In this document: piece after piece, positions 49,925-61,677 of the stretch
Layout: each line of letters opens with the position of its first letter
Numbering within the stretch: position 1 is the first letter of the stretch
Assembly (NCBI RefSeq): GCF_026230105.1
Contig: NC_079483.1
Span: forward strand, 15,927,312-15,991,311
Reading direction: 5' to 3'
DNA: 64,000 bases
Origin: Diorhabda sublineata
Taxonomy: Eukaryota; Arthropoda; Insecta; Coleoptera; Chrysomelidae
The notes under the pieces: generated by a model
Databases searched by the model: none
Told to the model about the DNA's origin: nothing
What the model saw: the letters and a program-made list of their open reading frames with translations, nothing else
Position numbers and translations under genes: made by a program

Positions 49925-50552
49925 AGTGTGCGTTCACATTGGCAACGCTCAAGCGATGAGCCATGCCGCTCCAACGGCGTTAAGAAATCTTTCTGGCTAT
50001 AGACTTTAAATGAATGTGTTTAGATTGCAAAACACCACCACTCAACGTCGCACCGCTCGAGCTTCGATCTTGCTCGTTTTTTTGAGCGGCATCGGCTTCG
50101 TGGTGCGCTCATGTTTGTATTTTTATTCAGTTTGGAGTAGAAGTGCGACCAATCTATACGTTCTAGTTTTAATAAAATGACGTCGTATTGTATTTACTCT
50201 AAACGTATCATAAACATACAAATAAAAATGCGTAACTCTAACCTAAGTGTAAAATACAACCTTTCTGGCGGAGAAATAAGCTTTTTAAAATTAGTTGTTT
50301 TCCACTGACATTCTCAAAAACTGAAAAAAGTATTAAGTTCATGAACGCTTTGTATTTTTTTGCTTTTCTTCAATATTAGCCTTCGCAGTCGTGTACTTTC
50401 TATAAGTAATAATCGTTTGGATACCAAATTCATTACGTCCTTTTGGTTCGAAAATTAGAAAATAACTAAAACGACGCTTAACCAGTTTGAACAGGACAAC
50501 GCGCGGGATGACATCGCTCGACACTTGAGCGTCGCCAATGTGAGCGCACACT
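49925..50552. mobile_element. MITE of 628 bp
   Basis: The ends are inverted: AGTGTGCGTTCACATTGGCA on the left and, read backwards from 50552, AGTGTGCGCTCACATTGGCG, continuing ACGCTCAAG on both sides. The interior has GC-rich words with GCTCGAGC and TTGAGCGGC. It encodes no transposase. Target duplications are not obvious. Confidence 0.8.
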
Positions 50553-51216
50553 AAGATAATCGTCAACGCACTGTAGGTGCGAGGCAGTAGAAGAAGAATT
50601 GTTCACTTCCTCGACTCTTCCTTTGTTCGCTATTCGATATTTTCACCGGTATTTTCCGCGTTACGTATTCTCTTGAATTTTCCCCTACGTTGAAGGGCTA
50701 GCAGATCTACTGATATCGTTCCAGAATGACTAATACTGCTGGTTCCGATGCGGAAAAATATGCACTACATTCTGTAAGAGCAGCCTTGCGTTGCAAACTG
50801 ACTATTCTTTTGCGGTGTATGTTCTTCGCCGTACAAAAGTAAAATGATAATTAATACATTTTATATTACTTATCTAAAAAAATAGTCTCGATACTTGAAT
50901 AATCCACCTACTTTCTTATACTTATATTCAAAAAATTCACTCCGAAACTACAAAAACTGCCAGACACACAGCCATGTTGCAAAATGGTTCCATCTCGCGA
51001 CCATTGACGTTCCGTTCGCTCGAAATTTGAATACAATTTTAAAAATTAGCTTAACCCACCTGGGCAAGTCTCCTGGTTTTCTCTTACGTTTTAGAAGCGA
51101 TAAAACTTATTTGGAAATAGTGGTCAGCGATCTAGATCACTTGAGTTTAAAGATAAAAGACAAAAAAGCTCGAAAAGTCATTTTTCTACTACTGAGTACT
51201 ATGTATGGCTCCAGTT

Positions 51217-51580
51217 CATAGTTACATTGTGGGAGGCAAAGGGGCCGTTGGGCACATAGGCTTTCAGACCTCTGATGTCATTAGGCAAGCTGTGAGGTTT
51301 GACCAAGTGTTTAACCGCGCTCGTGTGAGTGCAGGGAACTCACAAACGAGGTGGTATGCGGTTTCATCCTCCTCCATGTACCAACGGCACTACAGATCGT
51401 CCGTAATGTCCATAGTGTGGAGATGGCGTAACATCGTAAAGAACTTTTTGATTCAAATGAAATGAGTAGGTTAACCAGAAGTCCGTCAGCCATATTTCTT
51501 TTCAAGAGACAGCTACTTGAATAGGTCTAACTTGGTTATCGAAACACAAGTCAGATAGTGTAATTGTGAATGTTGGGGTA
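51217..51580 (-). mobile_element. Non-LTR retrotransposon fragment plus LINE tail
   Basis: About 51217-51440 repeats the segment at 38095-38330 (shared AGGCAAGCTGTGAGGTTTGA), with the minus strand coding. At 51527-51575 there is a diverged copy of the LINE 3' tail seen at 29430-29530. Confidence 0.6.
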
Positions 51581-51599
51581 GTGGTTCCAGAGTTCGAAA

Positions 51600-52445
51600 C
51601 ATGTTGAAGGGCAATTTTGTTAAGAATTGAAAGGGAAAATAAAAGCAATTTGATAAAATAAAATTCGTTTATTGCATTTAAAAACTATTATGACAAGATA
51701 AACTTTATTTCGTACTTTATTAAAAATGGGTAACATAATATTCTCAAATATGAAAATTTTCCTGTACAAATTTATATAAATAAGTGGAATCAACTTTATA
51801 TTTAGGGCAACGCATTAGACTTTCCAACTATAAAGTTGGATTCTCGTGTATTTTGTAAATACCTTTACTACGAATAATTAATTTGGAAAATTAACAAGAG
51901 ATGAAAGTTGAATTTTCGGGAATCATGACGCGCAGGCCGAGATTTCAACTTTCGGCCCGTGTAGTGTATACGATTTTTTCCATACCTCGGTCGAAGGTAC
52001 GTTCTTTTTTGCAGAGACGAAAGTTAAACATTTAGGAACGAACGTACGTACTCTAAACGAGGTATGAAGAAAATAAACTTTTATGGCTGCTGGTAAATTA
52101 TGTTCCTATATGAACGGATATATTTTCAATTGTTATTTTTAAAAAGTCTACGTATAATTACTACTTGAGCAATCACTACTTCTGTAGTATGCTTAGTACA
52201 TGGACACCTATCCTTCTGGCCAGGAAAAAGAAAATGACAAAACTTCTATTGAGATTAACATCAATCTTAGCTAATTTTTCAAATATCAATTCCTTTGCAT
52301 TCTTATTTTTTTTTATAAACTGGCGAGCAAAGAATTGAGGTTTCATGTTCTTTGAAATTTTAAGTTTTCAGATAGTACATATTCGCCAATTGTACATCAT
52401 TGCATGTGCTTTTGTAAGCTGAATGTGATACTCTATACTAAAGCT
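51600..52445. other. No gene seen
   Basis: AT-rich, no coding signature. Confidence 0.45.
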
Positions 52446-52451
52446 TTTTTT

Positions 52452-52960
52452 GGACTTAATGAGTATTCCCTCCTATTGCATTGATGACTGCTTGAAGTCG
52501 GCGCGTCGTACTTTGAATTAAGTTGCGGATCACATTCTGCTCGATGTTATCCCATTCCTGCAACAGCAATTTTCTCAGCTCCTGAGCAGTTCTTGGTGTG
52601 TGTCTGCAGATCAGTCGTCCCAACTCATCCCAGACAGGTTCTATGGGATTCATGTCTGGGCTGCGGGCTATCCAGTTAAACCACCTAACTTCTACGTCAT
52701 CCAGATACCCCCTGACAATTCTGGCTGTATGTGGTTTCGCTTTATCTTGCATAATAATGCCACGTTCTCCCATAGTCACCATGAAAGGCATAACATGGTC
52801 TTCTAGCACCTACGTAATGTACCTGTGAGAGGTTAGGGAGCCATTTTCTATGAAGACCAACTTTGTACGATCTTGTGCAGTGATTCCCGCCCAAACCATA
52901 TCTGACCCACCGCCAAATGGAAGACGATCGTCAATGCAAACTTCAGCATTCTAATTAATT
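52452..52960 (-). mobile_element. Tc1-like transposase, C-terminal half mostly open
   Basis: The minus strand reads LPFGGGSDMVWAGITAQDRT (52860-52930), an in-frame stop, then an open frame at 52456-52809 with MQDKAKPHTARIVRGYLDDV (second Asp), ARSPDMNPIEPVWDELGRLI (acidic residue at VWDE) and a normal-looking C-terminus (LQAVINAIGGNTH). It is one of the least decayed transposases here, but the N-terminal DNA-binding half is missing beyond 52960. Confidence 0.85.
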
Positions 52961-52969
52961 TATAATTAT

Positions 52970-53930
52970 CCTTAATTTACTGCATAAACCAAAAAATTAC
53001 CAAACAAGAAAGTTCAGTTTAATGTTAATTTTGGCTGCATAAATCGAGATTTACTCTCGTTTATAGAGCAGGCTTTCCAATTAACATTGTTTACCAGAGA
53101 GGTTAGGAATAGATGGTATCAATTGGTGTTAATATCGATTTCTCGACATTCGATCATAGACTTAATATCAAAGATACAGAGAGCAAGGTAAGGAAGTTTT
53201 AACCTAAAACGTGTGTTCAAACCACAGTTATATTCACTTTTGCACGTTTTATAGATGGAGTTTACCGACATACTTCGGTACTTTACCGATATTATATTGA
53301 GTAGTTTTGCTAAAATGACTATTTGCACTTGACGATGATGAAGAAGAATAATCTACACTATCAATTTACTTGATGCTAATGTAGTATTAGCAGGTAAATA
53401 AAATTTTAGTTAGCAGCTGCCTTAATTAGGTTACGATGTTGATCAAAAGTATCACCTCATCGTCTGAGAAGTTGAATCTTTTTTCCTTCCATAAAAAATT
53501 AAAAGTCAAAACCAATACAAGTAATTTCAAGGAGGTTCAACTGTGACTTGCAAAATAGCGCAACTTTGTTTATTATTGACTTAAACTAAAGTTTTATTCA
53601 TAGTTTAAACTTTAGTTTAATTCCCAGTGGTAAAATTGCGCCTAAACTAACAGAAACCAGATAAACTATAAATTCCCAAAATACTTATTCTTATAACTAT
53701 CATAATTAAATATACATCTTTAGTATTACAAGCTTTTTGGACCTAGAACAATCTAAATTACAGTTTTTTTAGCTGAATTTATTAGAAATTGGATACGAAA
53801 TTTGCATTTTCTCATAGTCAAAATGATGTCTACTATCATTAAATTTGAATGCTTTATGGAATGTTCAATATAAACGTTTTATTTTTATCTAGTCTTGACA
53901 ATATGAAAATACGGAGATACGGCTCAATAA
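52970..53930. other. No gene seen; short palindromes
   Basis: AT-rich. Around 53579-53625 there are alternating words TTAAACTAAAGTTTTATTC and TAGTTTAAACTTTAGTTTAA that could fold into a hairpin. Confidence 0.4.
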
Positions 53931-53934
53931 GGGC

Positions 53935-54365
53935 ATAATAAACTATTAAGGAGGTGGGTAAGTCTAGTTCTTGGAAACTGATTTCAGCGCAAAACAGGAG
54001 TAGCTTAATTTTTTAGGTAAGGCCGCACTATGTAACTTCTTTTCAAGGAATTTGATAAAAAAAGTCTGCAGTGCATTTTTATATGATAAAATTTTAGTTT
54101 TAGAAACATTGGGATACTGAAGATTAGAATCGTACAATGATTTAAGGGTGATTAGGTCACTAGATATGGTCCTATGAATTGCCGTGAGATCAGATTCAAG
54201 AGAATCTAGTATCGTCTGCAAAAAGACTTATTTCATCATCTAGTTAAGCGATGTCGTTTATAAACAGAGAAGCAAAATAGGGCCTAGTACTGAACCTTGA
54301 GGCACTCCACATTCTATTAGCTTGCAAGAAGACATCGTTGTATCAATCCTTACAAGCTGAAAGCG
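53935..54365 (-). mobile_element. Non-LTR retrotransposon fragment with RT catalytic motif
   Basis: The minus strand reads LIECGVPQGSVLGP, then after a short gap LDDEISLFADD (about 54208-54350). GVPQGSVLGP and FADD are the signature motifs of LINE reverse transcriptase; the two Asp of FADD are catalytic. The following open frame (53964-54221) is the start of the RT thumb region or noise. Confidence 0.8.
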
Positions 54366-54494
54366 ACTTACGAGAAAAAATTAAATACAGTAAACACGTT
54401 TGGAAAATTTGTGGATATTTTAAAGTCATTGCTCTTTTGCTTGGGCTACAGCTTGGTTACACAAAAAATATTGTTTCATTTCATTTGAGAAAAA

Positions 54495-54985
54495 GTCACT
54501 ATGCAAAGATGGGCTAAGCGTGGATCACTTTTTCCAGGGCAAGTAAATATTAAAAATGATCCTTTAGTGCACCCTGACGACATTCTTTTGCCATTGTTTC
54601 ATATAAAGCTCGGCCTGATGAAAAATTTTGTCAAAGCTATGTCTGAAGATGGCAGTAAATTTGAAGAGAGAGTATTCATTAAACTACAAATATGGGAAAT
54701 AATGAAGGATACAAACTTTGAAGCAAAATCGCCTGGAAATGTAGTTCAAAGTTTCCAAGGAAATCGTGAAGCGGAAAATTACAAAGACTTTTAATCGATG
54801 AGCTTATAATTTCATACAAAGCATTGGGATGTAATATGTCTTCAAAAATACATATCCTGCACGTTAATCTGGATTTCTTTCCCGAGAAAAGCGCTATTAA
54901 GGAAAAAAGTCCAGGAATACCAGCAGATTACTGTTGAAGACTTAAATCTGACCTACCAGAGGCCAAACATTCATGAAAATCATGT
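54495..54985 (+). mobile_element. Copy of a repeat-encoded protein family
   Basis: The open frame at 54501-54794 reads LLPLFHIKLGLMKNFVKAMS, then FQGNREAENYKDF. Shifted frames beyond it give IHILHVNLDFFPEKSA and IPADYC. The pattern PPLHIKLGLMKNFVKAL..FLGN..A.NYKELV..HSHLDFFPENLG..DYCW is a very common multi-copy protein family in insect and cnidarian genomes, treated here as transposon-derived. I cannot name the parent element. Inactive: stop after KDF and frame changes. Confidence 0.65.
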
Positions 54986-54999
54986 ATTGTAAATTAAGG

Positions 55000-55802
55000 A
55001 ATATTTTTTCTAAGTTGTTTTTGTACTTTTTATAAAAATATATGTCTTAATGTCACAAAGAAACCAATTTTTTTCCACTGATATATTATTATTTTGTGGC
55101 CATGGTTCAGTGACAATCAAAATTTGGTACAAGTATTCGTGCGACAAAAAAATTTTGTTGAGCAGTGTAATAGACGTTCTACACTATATATAATGTGAAG
55201 TACTGGACTTAAACATTTAAGATACTATACAACTTTGACTTTAGTAGCCTAAATACCTAGTTCTTATCTTATAAAGTTATTGCATGGTCTTAAAAAAATT
55301 TAATTAGACACAATTCACTGGAAATTTCTTTGGTGCTTTTACCTCAATTCATTTGGTATATAATAGATATAAATATGTCTCATATTAATAAATTAAGTAA
55401 ATATTATATAAATCTACATTTTTTAGTAGATTATGAAATCACAAGTAATTATTTAATTCATGTTCAAAACATTTAACAAAATTACAATGTAATAATTGAG
55501 GATATAAAAGATTTTCACAACAATAAAGATAAATTGTTATTCAACTACTTATCACTGGGTAAATTTAAGTTTTAAATGGTTCACCAAATTTCTAATTGCA
55601 GTCCTCAACAATAAACCAAGCTCAATACCTATATTTAACATGAGGCTCAAGTTTTTGAGGTACTCTACACAACTTTTCGTTTAGGTATTAATTTGTTTCT
55701 GTGCCAAAGTCAATGAACAATTTGTACTTAAAATGTTGAATTTTGTACTCCTTCATACCATACAATAATAACAAATTGGAATGAAAAAGTAAATCAACCA
55801 TA
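55000..55802. other. No gene seen (3' flank of NAPRT)
   Basis: AT-rich. The part nearest 55800 should hold the NAPRT 3' untranslated region. Confidence 0.5.
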
Positions 55803-57434
55803 TCAAGATAACTCTCCTATAGGAGCATTATCCAACCACAACTTATGTAAAAAATGATATAAACTATCACTCACTGAAACTTTGTAAGGCGTCGGGTTTA
55901 AGCTTCTCTTAATATCAGGTCTTAAAATCTTCAAAGATCTATTCACATTTTCTTTGATTTCTTGAAGAGTTGGTAGAGGTCTTAATATTTTACCATTTAC
56001 CCATTGCAATACTAACAAAGTTTCAACTTTTGAAGGTATAACATACGCCCTTTTTGATTCCTCAAAGGGATGCCTACATAAAACTTTTTGTTCCATTGTT
56101 GGGGGACTTTCTTCTGCTGTTTGTAAAAGATCAATAAGGGAGAAAGTATTTCCATAAAGTCTGTATACATTCTTCTTTCCAGGAATGGTTACTTTAGCTA
56201 CATCATGACTAAGTTTAATCCTTGGTTCCCCATTTAGTTCAACCAATTTGTACACACATCCCAATGCAGGTTGTTTTTGACAAGTAACCAGGTGAGTTCC
56301 AATACCCAAAGAATCTATGCAATGGCCCTGTTCATTCAAACTTATTATAGTTTCTTCATTTATATCATTTGAAGCCAAGATATTTAATTTACTAAAATAT
56401 GGCAGATTATATTCTGATGATATTTTTTTAAAATATTCTCTTGCAACACCTGATAGGTAAGCTAAATCTCCACTATCAAGTCTTACACCTATAGCTTCGT
56501 AACCAAAATCATGTAAAGCTAATGCAACAGCACAGAAATTTATTAAGCCACTTCTTTTAACATCATAAGTATCTACTAGTGCCATGAAACCATTAGGCAT
56601 TGCCAAAGAAAATGAAACAAAAGCAGCTAGTTCGCCATCATTAACTTCTGATAAAAGTACATGGAATATTTTAGCTACAGATGTCCTCCAAGTTAGAACA
56701 CTCTCTAAAAAGTTCTTAGCACTTCCCCCATTTTTTGGAACTAATAATGTAGTATTCAAATTATCCAAACTATTGAATGAAGTTATATAAGAATGTGCGT
56801 GTGTACCTTTTACTGGAATATTAAATAACTTTCCAGCTAAGACGTTACTAGTTCCATCAAAACCACCAATATACGCATATTTAGAGGCTGATAAACCACC
56901 ATCAGGTCCTTGTGCTCTTCTTAAACCGAATTCATATAATTGCAGTTTTCCTGCTGCTAATCTATAGCGGGCTGCATTTGTAGCCATCAAACTCGCATAA
57001 TTAACTAAATTTAACAAAGTAGTCTCCAAAAGTTGGGCTATAACAAGAGGTCCTTCTATTCTTATCAAAGGCACTCTAGGAAAAACAACTGTTCCTTCTT
57101 TAACAGAATAAAATTGTATTTCATCTGCTGTAATTGTTCGTAAATAATCATAAAATTCATCTTCTACTGAACTTGGTAGAACTTGTTTAATATATTCGAT
57201 ATCACTATCGGAATACCGAAATTTTTCAAGAAATTTCAAACATTCTTCGAGTCCTGCAAATATTGTGAATTCTCCTTGGAATGGATTTTTTCTGAAATAT
57301 AAGTCAAACACTGCTTGATCATTTATTTTTCCAGTTTTCCAGTAAGCATATGCCATTGTTATTTGGTATAAATCAGTTAACAAAGGTTGGACAATACTAT
57401 TTTGTCCAATTTTTTTATTGTTTGTATCCGTCAT
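55803..57434 (-). CDS. Nicotinate phosphoribosyltransferase, single exon, 543 residues
   Basis: The enzyme joins nicotinic acid to PRPP, the first step of the Preiss-Handler route to NAD, in the cytosol. The protein is full length for the family. The N-terminal domain starts PLLTDLYQITMAYAYWK. The barrel carries FGLRRAQGPDGG (169-180, phosphate and base pocket), KGTHAHSY (209-216, with the conserved His), VRLDSGDLAYLSG (317-329), LASNDINEE (353-361) and GIGTHLVT (377-384). The C-terminal part ends CRHPFEESKRAY..LLVLQWVNGK..RPLPTLQE. No intron interrupts it. The minus-strand start ATG at 57434 is followed by MTDTNNKK. It is divergent with Paf1, 613 bp away. Confidence 0.97.
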   Translation of the reverse strand: MTDTNNKKIGQNSIVQPLLTDLYQITMAYAYWKTGKINDQAVFDLYFRKNPFQGEFTIFAGLEECLKFLEKFRYSDSDIEYIKQVLPSSVEDEFYDYLRTITADEIQFYSVKEGTVVFPRVPLIRIEGPLVIAQLLETTLLNLVNYASLMATNAARYRLAAGKLQLYEFGLRRAQGPDGGLSASKYAYIGGFDGTSNVLAGKLFNIPVKGTHAHSYITSFNSLDNLNTTLLVPKNGGSAKNFLESVLTWRTSVAKIFHVLLSEVNDGELAAFVSFSLAMPNGFMALVDTYDVKRSGLINFCAVALALHDFGYEAIGVRLDSGDLAYLSGVAREYFKKISSEYNLPYFSKLNILASNDINEETIISLNEQGHCIDSLGIGTHLVTCQKQPALGCVYKLVELNGEPRIKLSHDVAKVTIPGKKNVYRLYGNTFSLIDLLQTAEESPPTMEQKVLCRHPFEESKRAYVIPSKVETLLVLQWVNGKILRPLPTLQEIKENVNRSLKILRPDIKRSLNPTPYKVSVSDSLYHFLHKLWLDNAPIGELS

Positions 57435-58047
57435 TTTGCAAGAAACTTGAATATAGATAAAACAACACTTATTATTAACACCAACTGATTAAGTATAATT
57501 ATTTTCGTAGTTAGTTGATAACATTTAAACACTTTTTGAGATAATTACTCTCGTATACAATCTGCATAACCAAGTTAACATTTTTGAACTCTGGCATTTT
57601 ATATTTGATCACAATATTGCCATCTCACTTCAATTTATTATCTGCGCATATGTAACTGCGAATTTTATATTTCAAACTTCGATAACTCACAATACACTTG
57701 TAAGATTGGTTGTATAATATCTACACATGAATACTCCATTTCAAAGTAATCGAGCTTTAGAAGTTTGATATTGAAAACATAATTTTTAATTTATTTATTC
57801 ACTAACATGATTGCTGATTTCAAAATGTTTTTGACTCCTCAAATCCTGAATAAATATTTCAAGTGTAAGTACTTGTTTATTTGACATTTGTCGGACAAAG
57901 TCTTTAATTTGGTAGAACTGATTGATTGACGTTTTTGTGTTGTGGATTTCAATGTAATTTTATTAGTTTACATATTTAAGATTAGTAATTCTGAAGAATC
58001 TTGTTTTTGTTTAATATACTTTCATCTGCAATGTATATTTTATAAAA
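57435..58047. promoter_or_regulatory. Divergent promoter region: NAPRT (-) and Paf1 (+)
   Basis: 613 bp between two start codons on opposite strands. AT-rich; no specific motif is assigned. Confidence 0.5.
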
Positions 58048-59970
58048 ATGCCACCAACGATCCAGCAAAATAATCAGAACGCTACCAACGGCGTTGAAAA
58101 AAGGCCAGTAAAAACTGTCGAGAAAAGGTAATGTTATACAAATTTCTTCGACATTTACATTAACAATTTGTTCAATATTTAGGTCCGATTTGATATGCAA
58201 AGTCAAATATTGTAACACTCTGCCAGATATTCCATTTGATCTTAAATTTATTGCTTATCCGTTTGAATCGATAAGGTAAGTTTTATAAGTTGTACTAACA
58301 ATTAGGTATAATTGTTTCAAACACCTTTAGGTTTATTCAGTACAATCCCACATCTTTAGAACGTAATTATAAGTACGAGGTATTGACGGAACATGACTTA
58401 GGGGTCAGTATAGATCTCATAAACAAAGATATATATGCTATAGAACCTGGAGCTACGTTAGATCCTGCAGATGAAAAACTTTTAGAAGAAGACATATTAA
58501 CTCCTCAAGACTCCAAACGGTCTCGACATCATGCTAAATCAGTATCTTGGCTACGAAGAACTGAATATATATCAACAGAACAAACTAGATTTCAACCTCA
58601 AACTATGGACAAAGTTGAGGCCAAAGTCGGTTATAGTATTAAGAAATCTCTCAACAATGAAACATTATACATGGACAGAGATTCTCAAATCAAAGCAATT
58701 GAAAAAACTTTTGATGATTCAAAAGTTCCAATTGAGAAACATTATAGTAAACCTAATGTTGTGCCAGTAGATATTTTACCTGTTCACCCAGATTTTAGCC
58801 TTTGGAAGTATCCCTGTGCCCAAGTTATTTTTGATTCAGATCCTGCTCCCGTTGGTAAACAAGTACCAGCTCAAATAGAGGAAATGTCGCAAGCAATGAT
58901 AAGGTATTTACTCCACACTTCAATAGAGTATTTTCTCTATTAACTACTTTAATTTTCCTATTTTCTAGAGGTGTGATGGATGAAAGTGGAGAACAATTTG
59001 TTGCTTACTTCTTACCAACAGAAGAGACCCTTCAGAAACGTAGAGAAGATTTTGCTAATCAAATCCCATACCAAGATGATGAAGAGTATGAATATAAGAT
59101 GGCAAGGGAATACAATTGGAATGTTAAGAGCAAAGCTAGTAAAGGTTATGAAGAAAACTACTTCTTTGTAGTGCGCCAAGATGGTATTTATTATAATGAA
59201 TTAGAAACTAGAGTCAGATTAAGTAAAAGAAGACAAAAAACTGGTGCTCCTCCAAGTAATACCAGACTTATTGTTAAACATAGACCTATGGATGCCAATG
59301 AATATCGAATGCAAAGATACAGAGAGAAACAGCTTGAACCTCCAGGTAAACTTACATCATTTCGTAAGTATGGCAATATTAGTATATATTCATTTTATAT
59401 TTTAAAGGTGAAGAAGATGAAGAGATGGAAGTTGATGAAACGCAAGAAGAAGAAGATGTACCTCAAGAAGATCAAGGCAACGAGAGTCAAGCTGAATCTG
59501 ACCAGGAAAAGGAAAAGGCTCAAAGTGAGGACGAAACACAAGAGAAAAGAACTTCCAGAGCATCATCTCGATCTTCTAAACGTTCAAGATCTGTATCTAG
59601 ATCGAGATCTAGATCTGAATCATCTGCAAAGAGTAGATCCAGGTCAAATTCATCAACAAGAAGCCGATCAAGATCCCCATCTAAATCCAAATCAGTTGCT
59701 AGGAGCAGATCAAGATCACCTTCTAGATCAAGGTCTAGGTCAAAGTCCAGATCTCGATCTAAATCCAAATCGCAGTCTAGATCACCTTCTAGATCAAGGT
59801 CTAGGTCAAAGTCAAAATCTCGATCAAGATCTGCTTCAAAATCTAGATCAAGGTCGCGCTCAAAATCTGAATCTAAAAGTCCGTCACGTAGTAGATCAGC
59901 TTCCAGATCTAGATCTAGGTCAAAATCTGGATCAGGTTCAGATTCAGTATCAGGATCAGAAAGTGAATGA
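58048..59970 (+). CDS. atms: Paf1, subunit of the PAF complex, with RS-rich tail
   Basis: Five exons: 58048-58127, 58183-58275, 58331-58903, 58969-59363, 59408-59970; 567 residues. Paf1 is the scaffold of the RNA polymerase II-associated PAF complex, which acts in elongation and histone modification. The N-terminus has RSDLICKVKYCNTLPDIPFD and FIAYPFESIRFIQYNPTSLE. The middle has KHYSKP, DFSLWKYPCAQVIFDSDPAP, GEQFVAYFLPTEETL and YFFVVRQDGIYYNELETRVR, all standard Paf1 blocks. After an acidic linker (EEDEEMEVDETQEEEDV) the last 125 or so residues are almost only RS, KS and SR pairs. The exon 4 donor is C|GTAAGT and the next acceptor TTAAAG. Reading through this intron would give a basic alternative end and is not favoured. 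The Drosophila orthologue is antimeros (atms). Confidence 0.95.
59713..59813 (+). repeat. Internal direct repeat in the Paf1 RS tail
   Basis: An identical 35-nt block occurs at 59713-59747 and 59779-59813, 66 nt apart; it begins AGATCACCTTCTAGATCAAG. The 66-nt offset is a multiple of three, so repeat growth keeps the RS frame. The minus-strand open frame of Asp-Leu pairs in this area is a by-product of the codon pattern. Confidence 0.9.
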
Positions 59971-59999
59971 AATTATGTTTGTTATAGATTTCTTTTATC

Positions 60000-60990
60000 T
60001 TTAATAATTAGTTGATTAAAACTCCAAGGTTCTTTGCAACAGTTTTATTAGTGATACAGAAAAAAAAATCTCAGACATTGATATCTCATTTTAAAACTTG
60101 ATACTTTTGTTATAGTTTAGGCTAAAGTTGATAGACTAGATGTGTGGCAATTGATTTATAAGCTGTTTGAAAGATCCTTTGTCGCTGTCAGATTACTGAC
60201 TGGTCTAGTCAGATGCACTCTACTACCATAACAATAGACGATACGCTTCAAAAAAGTCTTTCAGAATCACTGAGATACAGACCTCAACAACTACTCTGGT
60301 ATATAGTTGAAGAAATATAGGAGTTAGAGAAATACCAAAAACCTATGAAGGTTAAGATTGATGTTGAGAAGGATAAAAGGATGGAACTTGAATGTCTGTT
60401 TGAAAAATTGCAGTTTATTTTTCAATTACTCATTAATGACTATGATAGTGGTGATTATAAACTTCTGTTAGGGTATGCATTATAAGCAGACTCAATATTA
60501 ACTAACAACTGCTGTGCTTAAACTTTGATTCGAGACATTTGAATTAAATATTAAGCATATAAATTAAAAAATAGTATGTTTATTTTAGTGACATAAATTT
60601 TCATTTTTCAACAAGGTAATTTTCATTCAGTCACTGTCATCTGTGATAATAGTAAATATATGTGGATGCATTTTGTCAATTACCCTCTCCTGTTAATAAT
60701 TTTTTATTTTGTCCATACAAGCAACAAAATCGGGTCATTCCTAAGGAATTCACTTAATATTATTGTGGGTCTGTATAAGATTATCAAGAGCCCTAAAGGT
60801 TGCCTAAAATACTCCAGTTTATTAGATATATAATTGTTGATAATTTACTTCTTTGGTCTGTCTGATTGTCAAATGATTCTACTTTTTATTACCGTTCTAA
60901 TGATAGTGAGAAGATTGGCATCGGCAATACTATTTTAATTTTTTCTTTTTAAAGAAATAATGTAGCCTACCCACTAAACCGCGTTCTTCT
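60000..60990. other. No gene seen (3' flank of Paf1)
   Basis: AT-rich, no coding signature. Confidence 0.45.
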
Positions 60991-60999
60991 GTATCTCCG

Positions 61000-61290
61000 T
61001 CGAACCAGGAACTATAGTGATATTACTTCTGTCTGTGTATGTTGTTTCGTTTTTTAGGTTTCATTCATATCAGGCAGCCGTCTACATTCTTTTGTCTAAG
61101 AATTCATTCTGTGTAGGTACAACCAGTTACCACCATTCTACCTTGTGCAGATTCACCTGGACGATATTATCGACAGACTTCTCTACTTCCTCTCTCAAAC
61201 CCCTGTAGTGGTTACACACGAAGAACGTGTGTTCGACATCCTCTGAGCCGTATTCACAATATATGCACTCAGGTGTTTGTACTTTCTTCA
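61000..61290 (-). mobile_element. Non-LTR retrotransposon fragment (Cys/His region near ORF end)
   Basis: The minus strand reads CIYCEYGSEDVEHTFFV-type text in mixed frames around 61210-61275, then RGLREEVEKSVDNIVQVNLH. This matches the C..C....DVEHTFF.C..F..LR.E block at the end of R1/I-like LINE ORF2. Frames are broken. Confidence 0.65.
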
Positions 61291-61637
61291 TTTGTCAGAC
61301 AATGGGTTTTAGAACTGTCTTTGGCAATCTTATTCAGTTTCGTTTCAAGTCTTTCCCCTTTCGTCCCAATTTCACTTGTTCCTAATACTGTTTTATTTAG
61401 TGAATAGTGAATGTTTGGCATTTTATAACCACTGTTAGCTATATGTATAGTCATTTTCCCATCTCTTGTCAATACTTCCCATATTCATTCATTGTTAGTG
61501 TTTCTAAAGTTTTGTCCTTATATTTTATTTTTTCATTACTGGAAAATAGGTAGTTAATCATCTAAATGCTATACAAAAATTAGAGGGAAGTATATTAATC
61601 AATTGATTTTAGAATCACATTTATATAAAAATATACA

Positions 61638-61643
61638 TTTATT
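61638..61643 (-). terminator. Polyadenylation signal of HIBCH
   Basis: AATAAA on the minus strand about 35 bp beyond the HIBCH stop codon. Confidence 0.55.
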
Positions 61644-61677
61644 AAAAAATAACAAAATTGCTCCTATTATTTGAAAA

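Noticed and set aside
59520..59768. Minus-strand Asp-Leu repeat protein
   Set aside because: It is the antisense shadow of the RS codons of Paf1 exon 5.
58973..60004. A 343-codon frame running through the Paf1 exon 4 donor into a basic, Asp/Leu/Gln-rich end
   Set aside because: Splicing at C|GTAAGT to TTAAAG|GT gives the acidic linker and RS tail that fit Paf1; the read-through end has an implausible composition and is out of frame with the exon 5 product.
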